From Streptomyces longispororuber (lineage in GTDB: Bacteria; Actinomycetota; Actinomycetes; Streptomycetales; Streptomycetaceae), in NCBI RefSeq assembly GCF_024448165.1, contig NZ_JAMOLN010000111.1:1-33962 (forward strand): a DNA stretch of 33,962 nucleotides. Direction: 5' to 3'. Both the position numbers and the translations under genes were made by a program. Shown in pieces: positions 1-7,879 of the stretch; position 1 is the first letter of the stretch; the number at the start of each line of letters is the position of its first letter. Under the pieces are notes generated by a model. That model was not told the DNA's origin and ran no database searches. It worked only from the letters and a program-made list of their open reading frames with translations.

Positions 1-100
1 GGCCGGGCTCCCAGATCCCTCCTGCCCCGCGACGCCTGGCACGCGCTCTCGCCGCACCGGGCGCAAGGCCAAGTACATCCAGTACGAGGCCTTGAGCCCG

Positions 101-140
101 GCTCTCCCCCAGCCTTCGGCCGGGGGGACCCCCTGAGAGC
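101..140. repeat. Streptomyces-type intergenic hairpin repeat
   Basis: The outer arms GCTCTC (101-106) and GAGAGC (135-140) are perfect inverted repeats. Inside them CCCCCAGCC and GGCCGGGGG pair around a TTC loop with one mismatch. From general knowledge, this CCCCCAGCCTTCGGCCGGGGG core recurs in intergenic DNA of many Streptomyces. It may act as a transcription terminator or simply be a short dispersed repeat. No convincing gene is seen in positions 1-200. Confidence 0.6.
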
Positions 141-161
141 ACGCACCAGACGCCGCGGGGC

Positions 162-176
162 CCGCCCTTCGGGCGG
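162..176 (-). terminator. Hairpin terminator after the FtsX-type permease
   Basis: CCGCCC (162-167) and GGGCGG (171-176) form a perfect 6-bp stem with a TTC loop, 25 bp past the stop codon of the minus-strand permease. There is no U-tract, which is usual for terminators in this group. Confidence 0.45.
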
Positions 177-200
177 ACGGACGGACCTGAGAGACAGGCC

Positions 201-1550
201 CTAGCCCCGTACGGCGTCGATGGCCCGCCCGCGCAGCCCGGCCTGCACCGGCACCCCCGTCGACGTCACGGTCAGGGCCAGCGTGGCCAGGGCGATCGAC
301 GCCGCGAGGGCGCCGGGGACGTACGGGAAGGGCGAGCCGAAGGTGGTGTTCAGGATCGGGGCCAGGGTCACCAGGGCGATGACCGAGCCGAGCAGCAGCG
401 CCGTGCCCGCCACCACGAGCGCCTCCCAGAACGCCATGGCGCGGATCTGCCGCCGCTGGGAGCCGACCACGCGGAGCAGGGCCAGGTCCCGGCGGCGCTC
501 CAGGGCGATCATCGCCAGGGTGTTGGCGGAGGCGATGGCGGCGAAGCCGGCGTAGAGGGACGTGCCCATGTAGTCCAGCCACACCTCGCCCGTGCTGCCC
601 GCCGACCCCGTGACGTGCTCGGCGGTGGTGTGCTGGGCGATCTTCGTGACGCCGAAGCCGACGACCAGGACGAGCGGGAGCACGGCGGCGGCGAAGCGGC
701 GGGGCTGCGAGCGGACGTTGAGCATCGCGAGGCGGGCGCTCGGGCCGAGCCGGCCGACCGGCGCGGAGACCAGCCGGGCCGCCGGACCGATCAGCCGCGG
801 GCCGAGCAGCCCCACGCCCACGCAGAACAGGATGAGGACCAGGAAGGCGCCCGAGTTCGCGTCGTCCGCGGGCTGCCGGGAGAGCAGGACCGACAGGAAC
901 GCCGCGCCGGCCACCGCCAGGACGCCGAGCGGCGCCCGCAGGAGCCCGAGGGACCGGCGGCCCGCCGCGGCCTCGTCCAGGGCGCGGGCGGGCCGCAGCA
1001 GCGAGAAGCGCAGCGAGGACAGCAGGGCTGCGGCCGTGCACGTCACCACCGCCACCGCCAGACAGACCGGCAGCGCGAGCCAGGAGAAGCGGAACGGCAC
1101 GGTCGCCGGGACCAGCCCGTGGTCGACCATGCCGTGGAACCAGGCGGGTGCCAGGACGGTGCCGCCCAGCGCGAAGCCGAGCAGCGCCGCCGGTACGGAC
1201 GCCGCCAGCGCCTGCGCCGCCACCGCGCGGCGGACCTGGCGGGGACGGGCGCCGATCGCCCGGACCAGAGCCAGTTCCCGGTGCTGCTGGGCGACGGCCG
1301 TGCCCATCGTCGAGACCACCACGAAGATCGACATGTAGACCGAACCGATCAGCAGGACGGCCGCTATGTCGCCGACTCCGTTTGTGGTGATGTCGTGACG
1401 GTCTGCCGGGGTGATGCCGTCCGCGCTCGTCGCCGTGAGGACCGTCGTCGAGGCGCTCACCACGGTCGCCGCGAAGAGCGCGGCCACCACCGTTCCCACG
1501 AACGCCGGGCGGTGGGCCTTGAGCGCTGCCTGCGCCAGTGCCGTACTCAT
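201..1550 (-). CDS. FtsX-like ABC transporter permease, compact form
   Basis: This is an integral membrane protein of about 449 residues with two FtsX-like blocks. Block one lies at roughly residues 60-190 and includes the motif ELALVRAIGARPRQVRRAV. Block two lies at roughly 335-445 and includes ERRRDLALLRVVGSQRRQIR. Both are the cytoplasmic coupling-helix signatures of MacB/FtsX permeases, and each is surrounded by hydrophobic helices. Two-block permeases are often 750-850 residues with large extracellular domains; this copy has almost none. I start at the ATG at 1550 (MSTALAQAALKAHRPAF), a typical permease N-terminus. The 42 upstream codons in the same frame are Pro/Gly/Arg-rich and look non-coding. 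No ATP-binding subunit gene is adjacent: recN diverges upstream and a hairpin follows. The substrate is unknown; lipoprotein or peptide export are family possibilities only. Confidence 0.8.
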   Translation of the reverse strand: MSTALAQAALKAHRPAFVGTVVAALFAATVVSASTTVLTATSADGITPADRHDITTNGVGDIAAVLLIGSVYMSIFVVVSTMGTAVAQQHRELALVRAIGARPRQVRRAVAAQALAASVPAALLGFALGGTVLAPAWFHGMVDHGLVPATVPFRFSWLALPVCLAVAVVTCTAAALLSSLRFSLLRPARALDEAAAGRRSLGLLRAPLGVLAVAGAAFLSVLLSRQPADDANSGAFLVLILFCVGVGLLGPRLIGPAARLVSAPVGRLGPSARLAMLNVRSQPRRFAAAVLPLVLVVGFGVTKIAQHTTAEHVTGSAGSTGEVWLDYMGTSLYAGFAAIASANTLAMIALERRRDLALLRVVGSQRRQIRAMAFWEALVVAGTALLLGSVIALVTLAPILNTTFGSPFPYVPGALAASIALATLALTVTSTGVPVQAGLRGRAIDAVRG

Positions 1551-1738
1551 GGGGTCCAGCGTGCGCGGAGGGGCCCGCGCAGGACCATGGTGCGGGCCCG
1601 CCCGTCCGGGCGGGGGACAACCCCACCCCGGGCGAATTCCCCCCACCCGCGCGAGTGAACAGGGGGTCCTCGTCACCTGCTGCTTCGGTCCTGTGACCCG
1701 GGGCCCGTCGCACAGGCGGCCCCGGACCTCGTAAGGTC

Positions 1739-3481
1739 GTGTCCGTGTTGGAGGAGATGCGGATACGGTCGCTCGGAGTCATCGACGACGCGGTGGTCGA
1801 GCTGTCGCCCGGATTCACGGCGGTGACCGGTGAGACCGGCGCGGGCAAGACCATGGTCGTCACGAGTCTCGGGCTGTTGCTCGGCGGACGTGCCGACCCG
1901 GCCCTCGTACGGATCGGCGCGAAGAACGCCGTGGTCGAGGGGCGCGTCGCCGTGCCCGCCGGGTCCACGGCGGCCACCCGGGCCGAGGAGGCCGGGGCCG
2001 AGCTGGAGGACGGGGTGCTCCTCGTCAGCCGTACCGTTTCCGCCGAGGGGCGCTCGCGCGCGCACCTGGGCGGCCGGTCCGTGCCCGTCGGGGTGCTGGC
2101 CGAGCTCGCCGACGAACTCGTCGCCGTGCACGGGCAGACCGACCAGCAGGGTCTGCTGAAGCAGGGCCGCCAGCGGCAGGCGCTCGACCGGTACGCCGGG
2201 GACGCCGTCGCGGTGCCGCTCGCCAAGTACGCGACCGTCTACCGGCGGCTGCGCGCCGTCAGCAACGAACTCGACGAGATCACCACGCGCGCGCGGGAGC
2301 GTGCGCAGGAGGCCGATCTGCTGCGGTTCGGCCTGGACGAGGTCGCGGCCGTGGAGCCGCGCGAGGGCGAGGACGTCGAACTGGCCGAGGAGGCCTCGCG
2401 GCTCGGGCACGCGGAGGCGCTCGCCTCGGCCGCCGCCGTCGCGCACGCCGCGCTCGCCGGGAACCCCGAGGACCCCGAGGGCGTCGACGCCACGACGCTG
2501 GTCGGCGGCGCGTTCCGGGCCCTCGAAGCGGTCCGCTCCCACGACCCGGCCCTCGCCACGCTCGCCGAGCGGATCGGCGAGGTGCAGATCCTGCTCACCG
2601 ACGTCGCCGCCGAACTCGCCGGGTACGCCGACGACCTGGACGCCGACCCGCTGCGGCTCGCCGCGGTCGAGGAGCGGCGGGCCGCGCTCACCGCGCTCAC
2701 CCGTAAGTACGGCGAGGACGTCTCGTCCGTGCTCGCCTGGGCCGAGGCGAGCTCGGCGCGGCTGCTCGAACTCGACGGCGACGACGAGCGGATCGGTGAA
2801 CTGGCCGCCGAGCGCGACGCGCTCCGTGGTGAACTCGGCGCGCTGGCGCAGGAGTTGACCAACGCCAGGACGGAGGCCGCCGCCCGGTTCGCCGCCGCGG
2901 TGACCGAGGAACTGGCCTCGCTCGCCATGCCGCACGCCCGGATCTCCTTCGACATCCGGCAGACCGCGACCGAGGCGGCGGACGGCGTCGAGGTCGACGG
3001 CCGGACCGTCACCGCGGGGCCGCACGGCGTCGACGAGGTCGAGCTGCTGCTCGCGCCGCACCCCGGGGCGCCGCCGCGGCCCATCGCCAAGGGCGCGTCC
3101 GGCGGTGAGCTGTCCCGCGTGATGCTCGCCGTCGAGGTCGTCTTCGCCGGCACCGACCCCGTACCGACGTACCTCTTCGACGAGGTCGACGCCGGTGTCG
3201 GCGGCAAGGCCGCCGTCGAGATCGGCCGCCGGCTCGCCAAGCTCGCCCGGTCCGCGCAGGTCGTCGTCGTCACGCACCTGCCGCAGGTCGCGGCGTTCGC
3301 CGACCGGCAGCTCCTGGTCGAGAAGACGAACGACGGCTCCGTGACCCGCTCCGGCGTCACCGTGCTCGAAGGCGAGGACCGCGTACGGGAGTTGTCCCGG
3401 ATGCTGGCCGGCCAGGAGGACTCGGAGACCGCGCGGGCGCACGCGGAGGAACTGCTCGCGGCGGCCCGCGCCGACGCCTGA
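1739..3481 (+). CDS. recN: DNA repair protein RecN
   Basis: RecN is an SMC-like ATPase that tethers DNA ends in double-strand-break repair. The protein is about 580 residues, near the usual family length. The N-terminus carries the Walker A motif TGETGAGKTM (residues 30-40) after the family start LEEMRIRSLGVIDDAVVELS. The middle 150-400 is Glu/Ala/Arg-rich and helical, consistent with a coiled coil. The C-terminus has the ABC signature KGASGGELSRVMLA and the Walker B region YLFDEVDAGVGG, followed by VVVVTHLPQVAAFAD. The GTG at 1739 is used here; GTG 1745 or ATG 1757 are possible because no clear Shine-Dalgarno fixes the start. No LexA-type palindrome is visible upstream. The next gene begins 23 bp downstream, so the two may be cotranscribed. 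Confidence 0.97.
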   Translation: MSVLEEMRIRSLGVIDDAVVELSPGFTAVTGETGAGKTMVVTSLGLLLGGRADPALVRIGAKNAVVEGRVAVPAGSTAATRAEEAGAELEDGVLLVSRTVSAEGRSRAHLGGRSVPVGVLAELADELVAVHGQTDQQGLLKQGRQRQALDRYAGDAVAVPLAKYATVYRRLRAVSNELDEITTRARERAQEADLLRFGLDEVAAVEPREGEDVELAEEASRLGHAEALASAAAVAHAALAGNPEDPEGVDATTLVGGAFRALEAVRSHDPALATLAERIGEVQILLTDVAAELAGYADDLDADPLRLAAVEERRAALTALTRKYGEDVSSVLAWAEASSARLLELDGDDERIGELAAERDALRGELGALAQELTNARTEAAARFAAAVTEELASLAMPHARISFDIRQTATEAADGVEVDGRTVTAGPHGVDEVELLLAPHPGAPPRPIAKGASGGELSRVMLAVEVVFAGTDPVPTYLFDEVDAGVGGKAAVEIGRRLAKLARSAQVVVVTHLPQVAAFADRQLLVEKTNDGSVTRSGVTVLEGEDRVRELSRMLAGQEDSETARAHAEELLAAARADA

Positions 3482-3504
3482 GTGCGGCGGCATAGGCTGA
3501 CCGC

Positions 3505-4338
3505 ATGATCGACGTCACCCGGACCCTCCGCTCCGCCGCCCTCGCCGCGGGTGTCACCCGTGCCGCGGGCGCCGCCCTGCGCCGCGCGAAGCCCGGTGGT
3601 GCCGGACGGTGGGAGCGGAAGAACCACGCGGGCCGCACCGTCGACCTGTGCCCGGGCCCCGCCGCCACCCTCGGCGTCGCGGCGGGCGTACTGGCCGCGG
3701 AGCCGGGCACGCGCGGCGCCGCGCTGCTCGCCACGCTCGCGGCCGGGGCGTGCGGCGCCTACGACGACGTGGCGGGGGAAGGCGACCCGCGACGCGGCTT
3801 CCGGGCCCACCTCACCGCGCTGCGGGACGGCGAACTCACCAGCGGCGCAGTGAAGTTGTTCGGCATCTCGGCGGCGGGGCTCGTGGCGGGCGCCCTGCTG
3901 AAGGAGCGGCCCGTCGACCGGGTGCTCGCGGGCGTCGTCGTCGCCGGCAGTGCGCACTTCCTCAACCTCGTCGACGTCCGCCCCGGACGCGCCGCCCAGG
4001 CCGCCCTCGTGCTCGGCGCACCCGGGCTGCTGCGCGGTCCGCTGGCCGCCGCGCCGCTGGCCGCCGCCGCTGCCGTGCTCCCGGACGACCGCGGCGAACG
4101 CGGCATGCTCGGGGACACCGGGGCGCACGCGCTCGGCGCGGCCCTCGGCGTCGCGATCGTCGCGGGCAGTCGGGACAGGGCGGCCCGAAGGGCCTCGTTG
4201 AGGGGTGGTGGCCGGGCGACGGGTGGGAGGGCTGGGCTCGCCGCGCACGCCGCCGGCCTCGTCGCCGCTGCCGTGTACGGGGACCGGGTGAGCGCCTTCG
4301 TCAAGGACACGGCTCCGGGGGCAGAGTCACCCGTGTGA
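3505..4338 (+). CDS. MraY-like polyprenyl-phosphate sugar-1-phosphate transferase homologue
   Basis: This is a hydrophobic protein of about 277 residues resembling the MraY/WecA (PNPT) superfamily, which moves a sugar-phosphate from UDP-sugar to undecaprenyl phosphate. Three hallmark sites appear in order: the Asp-Asp site in GACGAYDDVAGEGDPRRGF, the NxxD-type loop in HFLNLVDVRPGRAAQ, and the Mg-site loop in MLGDTGAHALGAALG. It is shorter than MraY (about 360 residues) and has fewer obvious membrane segments. An early segment, ERKNHAGRTVDLCPGPA, occupies the place of the substrate loop. It follows recN by 23 bp and precedes a GT4 glycosyltransferase, suggesting a shared envelope-glycan pathway. 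The C-terminal part contains a stretch of rare codons (about 4168-4236) that looks inserted. The family assignment rests on motif spacing; the substrate is unknown. Confidence 0.7.
   Translation: MIDVTRTLRSAALAAGVTRAAGAALRRAKPGGAGRWERKNHAGRTVDLCPGPAATLGVAAGVLAAEPGTRGAALLATLAAGACGAYDDVAGEGDPRRGFRAHLTALRDGELTSGAVKLFGISAAGLVAGALLKERPVDRVLAGVVVAGSAHFLNLVDVRPGRAAQAALVLGAPGLLRGPLAAAPLAAAAAVLPDDRGERGMLGDTGAHALGAALGVAIVAGSRDRAARRASLRGGGRATGGRAGLAAHAAGLVAAAVYGDRVSAFVKDTAPGAESPV
4168..4236 (+). repeat. Putative hairpin element inserted in frame
   Basis: Within the MraY-like gene this stretch switches to codons otherwise rare here (several AGG, plus CGA and TTG) and encodes an Arg/Gly-rich run. It contains GGCCC (4182-4186), loop GAA, GGGCC (4190-4194), a typical intergenic hairpin in this genus. 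The sequence before it (LGAALGVAIVAG) and after it (GLAAHAAGLVAAAVYGD) reads as ordinary membrane protein. I infer a small mobile or duplicated repeat landed in frame; the boundaries are approximate. Confidence 0.35.
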
Positions 4339-4480
4339 GTGGTCCGGTGCGCCGTGTTGCCCGTACCCGCCGGGTGGGGGACCGTGACCGGTGCCGGAAC
4401 GTCCGTACGGACTGGCATCCTGGGGCCTGCGTCCCACCTCCGGTCCACCATTCGAACCGACTTACCAGGAGCCCCGCCGC

Positions 4481-5611
4481 GTGAGTCACGTGAGCAGCCA
4501 CCCCGCGCACGGCCAGTCGCCGCTGCGCACTGTGCAAGTGCTGGGGGGTGGCAGCGCGGGCAGCAGCGCCCATGTCCGGTCCCTGGCCGCCGGGTTGGTG
4601 GCCCGCGGCGTCAAGGTCACGGTGTGCGCGCCGTCCGAGGCGGAGCGCGCGTACGGCTTCAGCGACGTCGGCGCACACCACCTGCCGGTGCCGCGCAGCA
4701 GCGATCCGGCGTCCGTCGCCGCGCTCCGCGTGGCCTGCGCCGACGCCGACCTGGTGCACGCGCACGGCTTGCACGCCGCGCTGCGCGCCTCCCTCGCGCT
4801 GAGCGGGCGCCGCGTGCCCCTCGTCGTCACCTGGCACACCCGCTCGTACGCCGAAGGGGCCCGCGCCCACCTGCTGCGCATCCTGGAGCGGCGGGTCGCC
4901 AAGGCGGCGTCCGTGGTCCTCGGCACCTCGTCCGACCTGGTCGACCGGGCCCGCACCCGCGGCGCCCGGGACGCCAGGCTCGCCGCGATCTCCTTCCCGC
5001 CGCCCCGCCCGCCCGAGCCCGGCGACGACGACGCCGAGCGCGCCCGCAGCAAGACCAGGGCCGAACTCGGCGCCGTGGACCGCCCGTTGCTGATGGCCGT
5101 CGGCACCCTGGAGCGGCACCGGGGCTACGACGTCCTGCTCGACGCCGCCCATGCCTGGCTCGGCCTCGACCCCGTGCCGCTGCTCGTCATCGCCGGCGAG
5201 GGGCCCGAGCGGGCCGGCCTCCAGCGTCGCATCGAGAACGAGGGCCTGCCGGTGCGGCTCGCGGGCCGCCGCGACGACGTCGCCGACCTGCTGCGCGCCG
5301 CCGATCTCGCGGTGCTGCCCAGCAGCTGGGAGTCCCGGTCGCTGCTCGCGCAGGAGGCACTGCACGCGGGCGTGCCGCTGGTGGCGACCGACGTCGGCGG
5401 CATCCCCGAACTGGTCGGCGAGGCCGCCGAGTTGGTTCCTTACGGTGACGCGCCCGCGCTGGCCCGTGCCATCGAGCGGCTGCTGACCGACCCGGTGCGC
5501 CGCACCGAACTCACCGCACTCGGCAGCGCGCAGGCCGCGTCCTGGCCGGGCGAGGACGCGACCGTCGCCCAGGTCCTCAGCGTCTACGACGAGTTGACCG
5601 GCGCCTACTGA
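4481..5611 (+). CDS. GT4-family glycosyltransferase
   Basis: This is a GT-B fold retaining glycosyltransferase of about 376 residues. Visible landmarks are the N-terminal glycine loop VQVLGGGSAGSSAHVRSLA (about 15-33), the acceptor-side region DLVHAHGLHAALRASLAL, the linker TWHTRSYAEGA, and the donor-binding motifs MAVGTLERHRGYDVLLDA and LVIAGEGPERAGL. The EX7E catalytic signature is seen in WESRSLLAQEALHAGVPLVA. The GTG at 4481 is chosen because AGGAG (4467-4471) lies 9 nt upstream; an open frame continues back to 4391 but has no supporting site. It lies 142 bp after the MraY-like gene, so the pair may initiate and extend a lipid-linked glycan. The sugar and acceptor cannot be read from the sequence. 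It converges on the deaminase gene with a 10-bp gap. Confidence 0.88.
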   Translation: MSHVSSHPAHGQSPLRTVQVLGGGSAGSSAHVRSLAAGLVARGVKVTVCAPSEAERAYGFSDVGAHHLPVPRSSDPASVAALRVACADADLVHAHGLHAALRASLALSGRRVPLVVTWHTRSYAEGARAHLLRILERRVAKAASVVLGTSSDLVDRARTRGARDARLAAISFPPPRPPEPGDDDAERARSKTRAELGAVDRPLLMAVGTLERHRGYDVLLDAAHAWLGLDPVPLLVIAGEGPERAGLQRRIENEGLPVRLAGRRDDVADLLRAADLAVLPSSWESRSLLAQEALHAGVPLVATDVGGIPELVGEAAELVPYGDAPALARAIERLLTDPVRRTELTALGSAQAASWPGEDATVAQVLSVYDELTGAY

Positions 5612-5621
5612 GGTCCGGGGG

Positions 5622-6041
5622 TCACCCGGCGTCCGGCTGGTGATCGGACCAGACGTAGGTCGCGGGCAGCAGATCGGCGATCCGCACCGCACGGAGGCCG
5701 TCGCCCTCGCCGCTGCCGACGATGACCTCGATGCCGGGGAAGTAGTCGAGCATGGCCTGCCGGCACCGCCCGCACGGCGGAATCACCCCGCGGTCGCGGT
5801 CCCCGACGGCGACCATCGTGTCCAGTTCGTACGCGCCCTGGGCGGCGGCCGCGCCGATGACGACCAGCTCGGCGCAGGGCCCGCCGGTGAAGTGGTAGGC
5901 GTTCACCCCGGTGACGATCCGGCCGTCCCGGTTGCGGGCCGCGGCGGCCACGGTGTGGTTGTCGCCCCGGCAGTGGGTGCGGGCGACCTCCGTCGCGGCC
6001 TCGATCAGCTCATGGTCCACGGGGTGGGGCTGGATGGTCAT
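5622..6041 (-). CDS. Blasticidin-S-deaminase-like cytidine deaminase
   Basis: This is a zinc-dependent cytidine-deaminase fold protein of 139 residues. The zinc/catalytic motif is GPCAEL with Cys56 and the proton-shuttling Glu58; the second half is PPCGRCRQ with Cys90 and Cys93. The stretch VTGVNAYHFTGGPCAELVV, and later the C-terminal LLPATYVW, closely resemble the Aspergillus terreus blasticidin S deaminase sequence as I remember it, in which the corresponding residues are Cys54, Glu56, Cys88 and Cys91. That resemblance is stronger than to ordinary Cdd enzymes. The expected reaction is hydrolytic deamination of cytosine in a nucleoside or nucleoside antibiotic to uracil. The ATG at 6041 follows GGCGGAGAAG on the minus strand. 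It lies 92 bp downstream of the PucR gene and may be cotranscribed with it. The true substrate is unproven. Confidence 0.85.
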   Translation of the reverse strand: MTIQPHPVDHELIEAATEVARTHCRGDNHTVAAAARNRDGRIVTGVNAYHFTGGPCAELVVIGAAAAQGAYELDTMVAVGDRDRGVIPPCGRCRQAMLDYFPGIEVIVGSGEGDGLRAVRIADLLPATYVWSDHQPDAG

Positions 6042-6133
6042 CTTCTCCGCCTTCTCGTCGCACGCCTGCTCGTCGGACGCGCTGTTCGCCGGACGTCACG
6101 GGACTCCGGGAGGATCTCAGACGGGGAACCGGT

Positions 6134-7789
6134 TCACGGCACGTGCCGGCGGGCCCGCAGCGCCAGGCTCAGCGCGAGCACCGTCTGCGGGTCGTCCAGG
6201 TCCGTGCCGAGCAACTCCCCTATCCGCGCGAGGCGGTTGTAGAGGGTCTGCCGGTTCAGGTGCAGCTCACGGGCCGTCTCCGCCTTGCGGCCCGCATGCG
6301 CCAGATACGTCTGGAGCGTGGGCAGCAGCGGCGGCTTGGAGCGCTTGTCGTGGTCCTGGAGCGGGCCGATCGCCCGCTCCACGAACGCCGCGAGGTCGGG
6401 ATGGTCGCGCAGCCGCCACAGCAGCAGGTCGATGTCGAGCCGCCGCGCGTCGTACCAGGGCCGGTCCGTCAGCCCCTGCGCGGCCGTCGCCGTCTCCGCC
6501 GCGTGCCGCAGCCCCGCGGCGGCCGCCGCCCAGCCGCCCGCGCCGCCGACCACCACGACCGGTGGCTGGGCGCCCGCCCGCTGCATACCGGCCCGCTCCA
6601 CCCCCGCCCGCAGCGCCGCCGCGACCCGGTCGGCGACCGCGGTGCGCTCCGAGTCCGAGCGCAGTCCGAGCAGCAGCGGCACCCGCCCCTCCACCGGCCG
6701 CACCCCGAGCAGCACCGGCACCCCGACCGACGCCAGCTCCTCCGACACGGCCCGCGCGAGCACCGCCCAGCCACCGCCGGGGGACAGTCCCACCGACCCG
6801 GCCGCCGCCTCCGGCAGCCGCATCACTACCGGCAGCAGCGGCCCCTGCCCGGTCGGCTTGAAACCGAGGACCCTGGCCTGCGCCGGAGCGTCCTCCGGCT
6901 TGATCCGGCCCTCCGCGAGATCGGTCAGGAAGTCACCGCGCCCGCGCGCCGCGAGCTCCTCCTCCTGCCGGGCCTGCATCAGCACCACGGCGAGGGAGCC
7001 GGCGGCCCGCTCGGCGGCGATCCGGTGCACCGGCGCGAGCGTCGCCGACACCGGCAGCAGCACGAGCCGCGCGCGCACCGAACCGGCGCCGGGCCCGCCG
7101 CCCGGCACGTCCACGAGCACGGCACCGCCCGGCGGCTCGTCCTTGTGCGTGCCGCGCATGCCTTCCCACACCTGCAGCGGATCGGCGACGTCGGCGTCGA
7201 CCCCGGCGGCGTAGAGCAGCTGGCCGTCGACGGTCTCCAGGAAGACCGGGTTCCCGCTGAACTCGGCCAGGATGCGCAGTACTTGCGGTACGCCCCCGCC
7301 GCCGAGCAGCGCCTCGGTGCAGCGCCGGTGCACCTCCTCGGCCCGCTGCAGGAGCGCATAGTGCCCGTTGACGATCTCGGTGTGGATCTCCTCCGTCACC
7401 GTCACGAACGGCACCTCGCGGTGCAGCTGCACCAGCGGCAGCCCCGCCGAGCGCGCCGTCTCCACGAGCGCCGCGGGCAGCCGCGCGAACCGCTGCCCCA
7501 GCTCGATGACGAGCGCCGCGATGCCCCGCTCGGCCAGCTTGCGCACGAAGGCGCGCTGCTCGGCGGGGCGCGTCCCGATCCCGTACCCCGTGGTCAGCAG
7601 CAGCTCGCCGCCCTTGAGCAGCGACGCGATGTTCGGTACCTCGCCCGCGTGCACCCAGCGCACGGTCCGCTGCAGCCGCTCGCCGCCCGCCACCACTTCC
7701 GGCAGCCCGCTGCGCAGCCCCGGCAGTTCCAGGGCGCGCTGCACGGTGATGCCGCCGGGGGAGGAGAACTCGGGGGAGGTGCTGTTCAT
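6134..7789 (-). CDS. PucR-family transcriptional regulator
   Basis: This is a cytoplasmic DNA-binding regulator of about 551 residues. The N-terminal PucR-type domain spans about 13-135, with VQRALELPGLRSGLPEVVAG at its start, the motif RWVHAGEVPNIASLLKGGEL, and LVIELGQRFARLPAALVE. A long variable sensor region (about 150-480) follows. The C-terminus has the PucR/CdaR helix-turn-helix: TLQTYLAHAGRKAETAREL, then HLNRQTLYNRLARIGELLG. Family members control purine, amino-acid or sugar catabolism; the ligand cannot be predicted here. The start ATG 7789 has no clear Shine-Dalgarno. A TACCGT hexamer sits a few bases upstream and could be a -10 box for a nearly leaderless transcript. The GH15 gene upstream ends at its own hairpin, so this gene probably has its own promoter. 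Confidence 0.93.
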   Translation of the reverse strand: MNSTSPEFSSPGGITVQRALELPGLRSGLPEVVAGGERLQRTVRWVHAGEVPNIASLLKGGELLLTTGYGIGTRPAEQRAFVRKLAERGIAALVIELGQRFARLPAALVETARSAGLPLVQLHREVPFVTVTEEIHTEIVNGHYALLQRAEEVHRRCTEALLGGGGVPQVLRILAEFSGNPVFLETVDGQLLYAAGVDADVADPLQVWEGMRGTHKDEPPGGAVLVDVPGGGPGAGSVRARLVLLPVSATLAPVHRIAAERAAGSLAVVLMQARQEEELAARGRGDFLTDLAEGRIKPEDAPAQARVLGFKPTGQGPLLPVVMRLPEAAAGSVGLSPGGGWAVLARAVSEELASVGVPVLLGVRPVEGRVPLLLGLRSDSERTAVADRVAAALRAGVERAGMQRAGAQPPVVVVGGAGGWAAAAAGLRHAAETATAAQGLTDRPWYDARRLDIDLLLWRLRDHPDLAAFVERAIGPLQDHDKRSKPPLLPTLQTYLAHAGRKAETARELHLNRQTLYNRLARIGELLGTDLDDPQTVLALSLALRARRHVP

Positions 7790-7858
7790 GCTGCGGACGG
7801 TACCGGCGGGCCGGGCCCGCGGGCACCTCGGGGCGCGGGGAACCGGCTGCGGCCCCCA

Positions 7859-7879
7859 CGCCCCGTACGCGACGGGGCG
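7859..7879 (-). terminator. Hairpin terminator of the GH15 gene
   Basis: CGCCCCGT (7859-7866) and ACGGGGCG (7872-7879) form a perfect 8-bp stem with a 5-nt loop, directly abutting the GH15 stop codon (CTA on plus at 7880-7882). A degenerate copy of the common GGGGCGCGGGGAACYG repeat lies just beyond it, at about 7829-7845. Confidence 0.5.

Noticed and set aside
1..200. Possible end of a coding sequence with a YIQYEALSPALPQPS-like product
   Set aside because: The translation covers a hairpin repeat and has no start within view; it reads like repeat-derived sequence rather than a gene end.
1551..1738. LexA/SOS box upstream of recN
   Set aside because: No GAAC-N4-GTTC type palindrome was found in the divergent spacer.
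1673..4248. Long minus-strand frames opposite recN and the MraY-like gene
   Set aside because: No recognisable domain and low-complexity product; recN on the plus strand is unambiguous.
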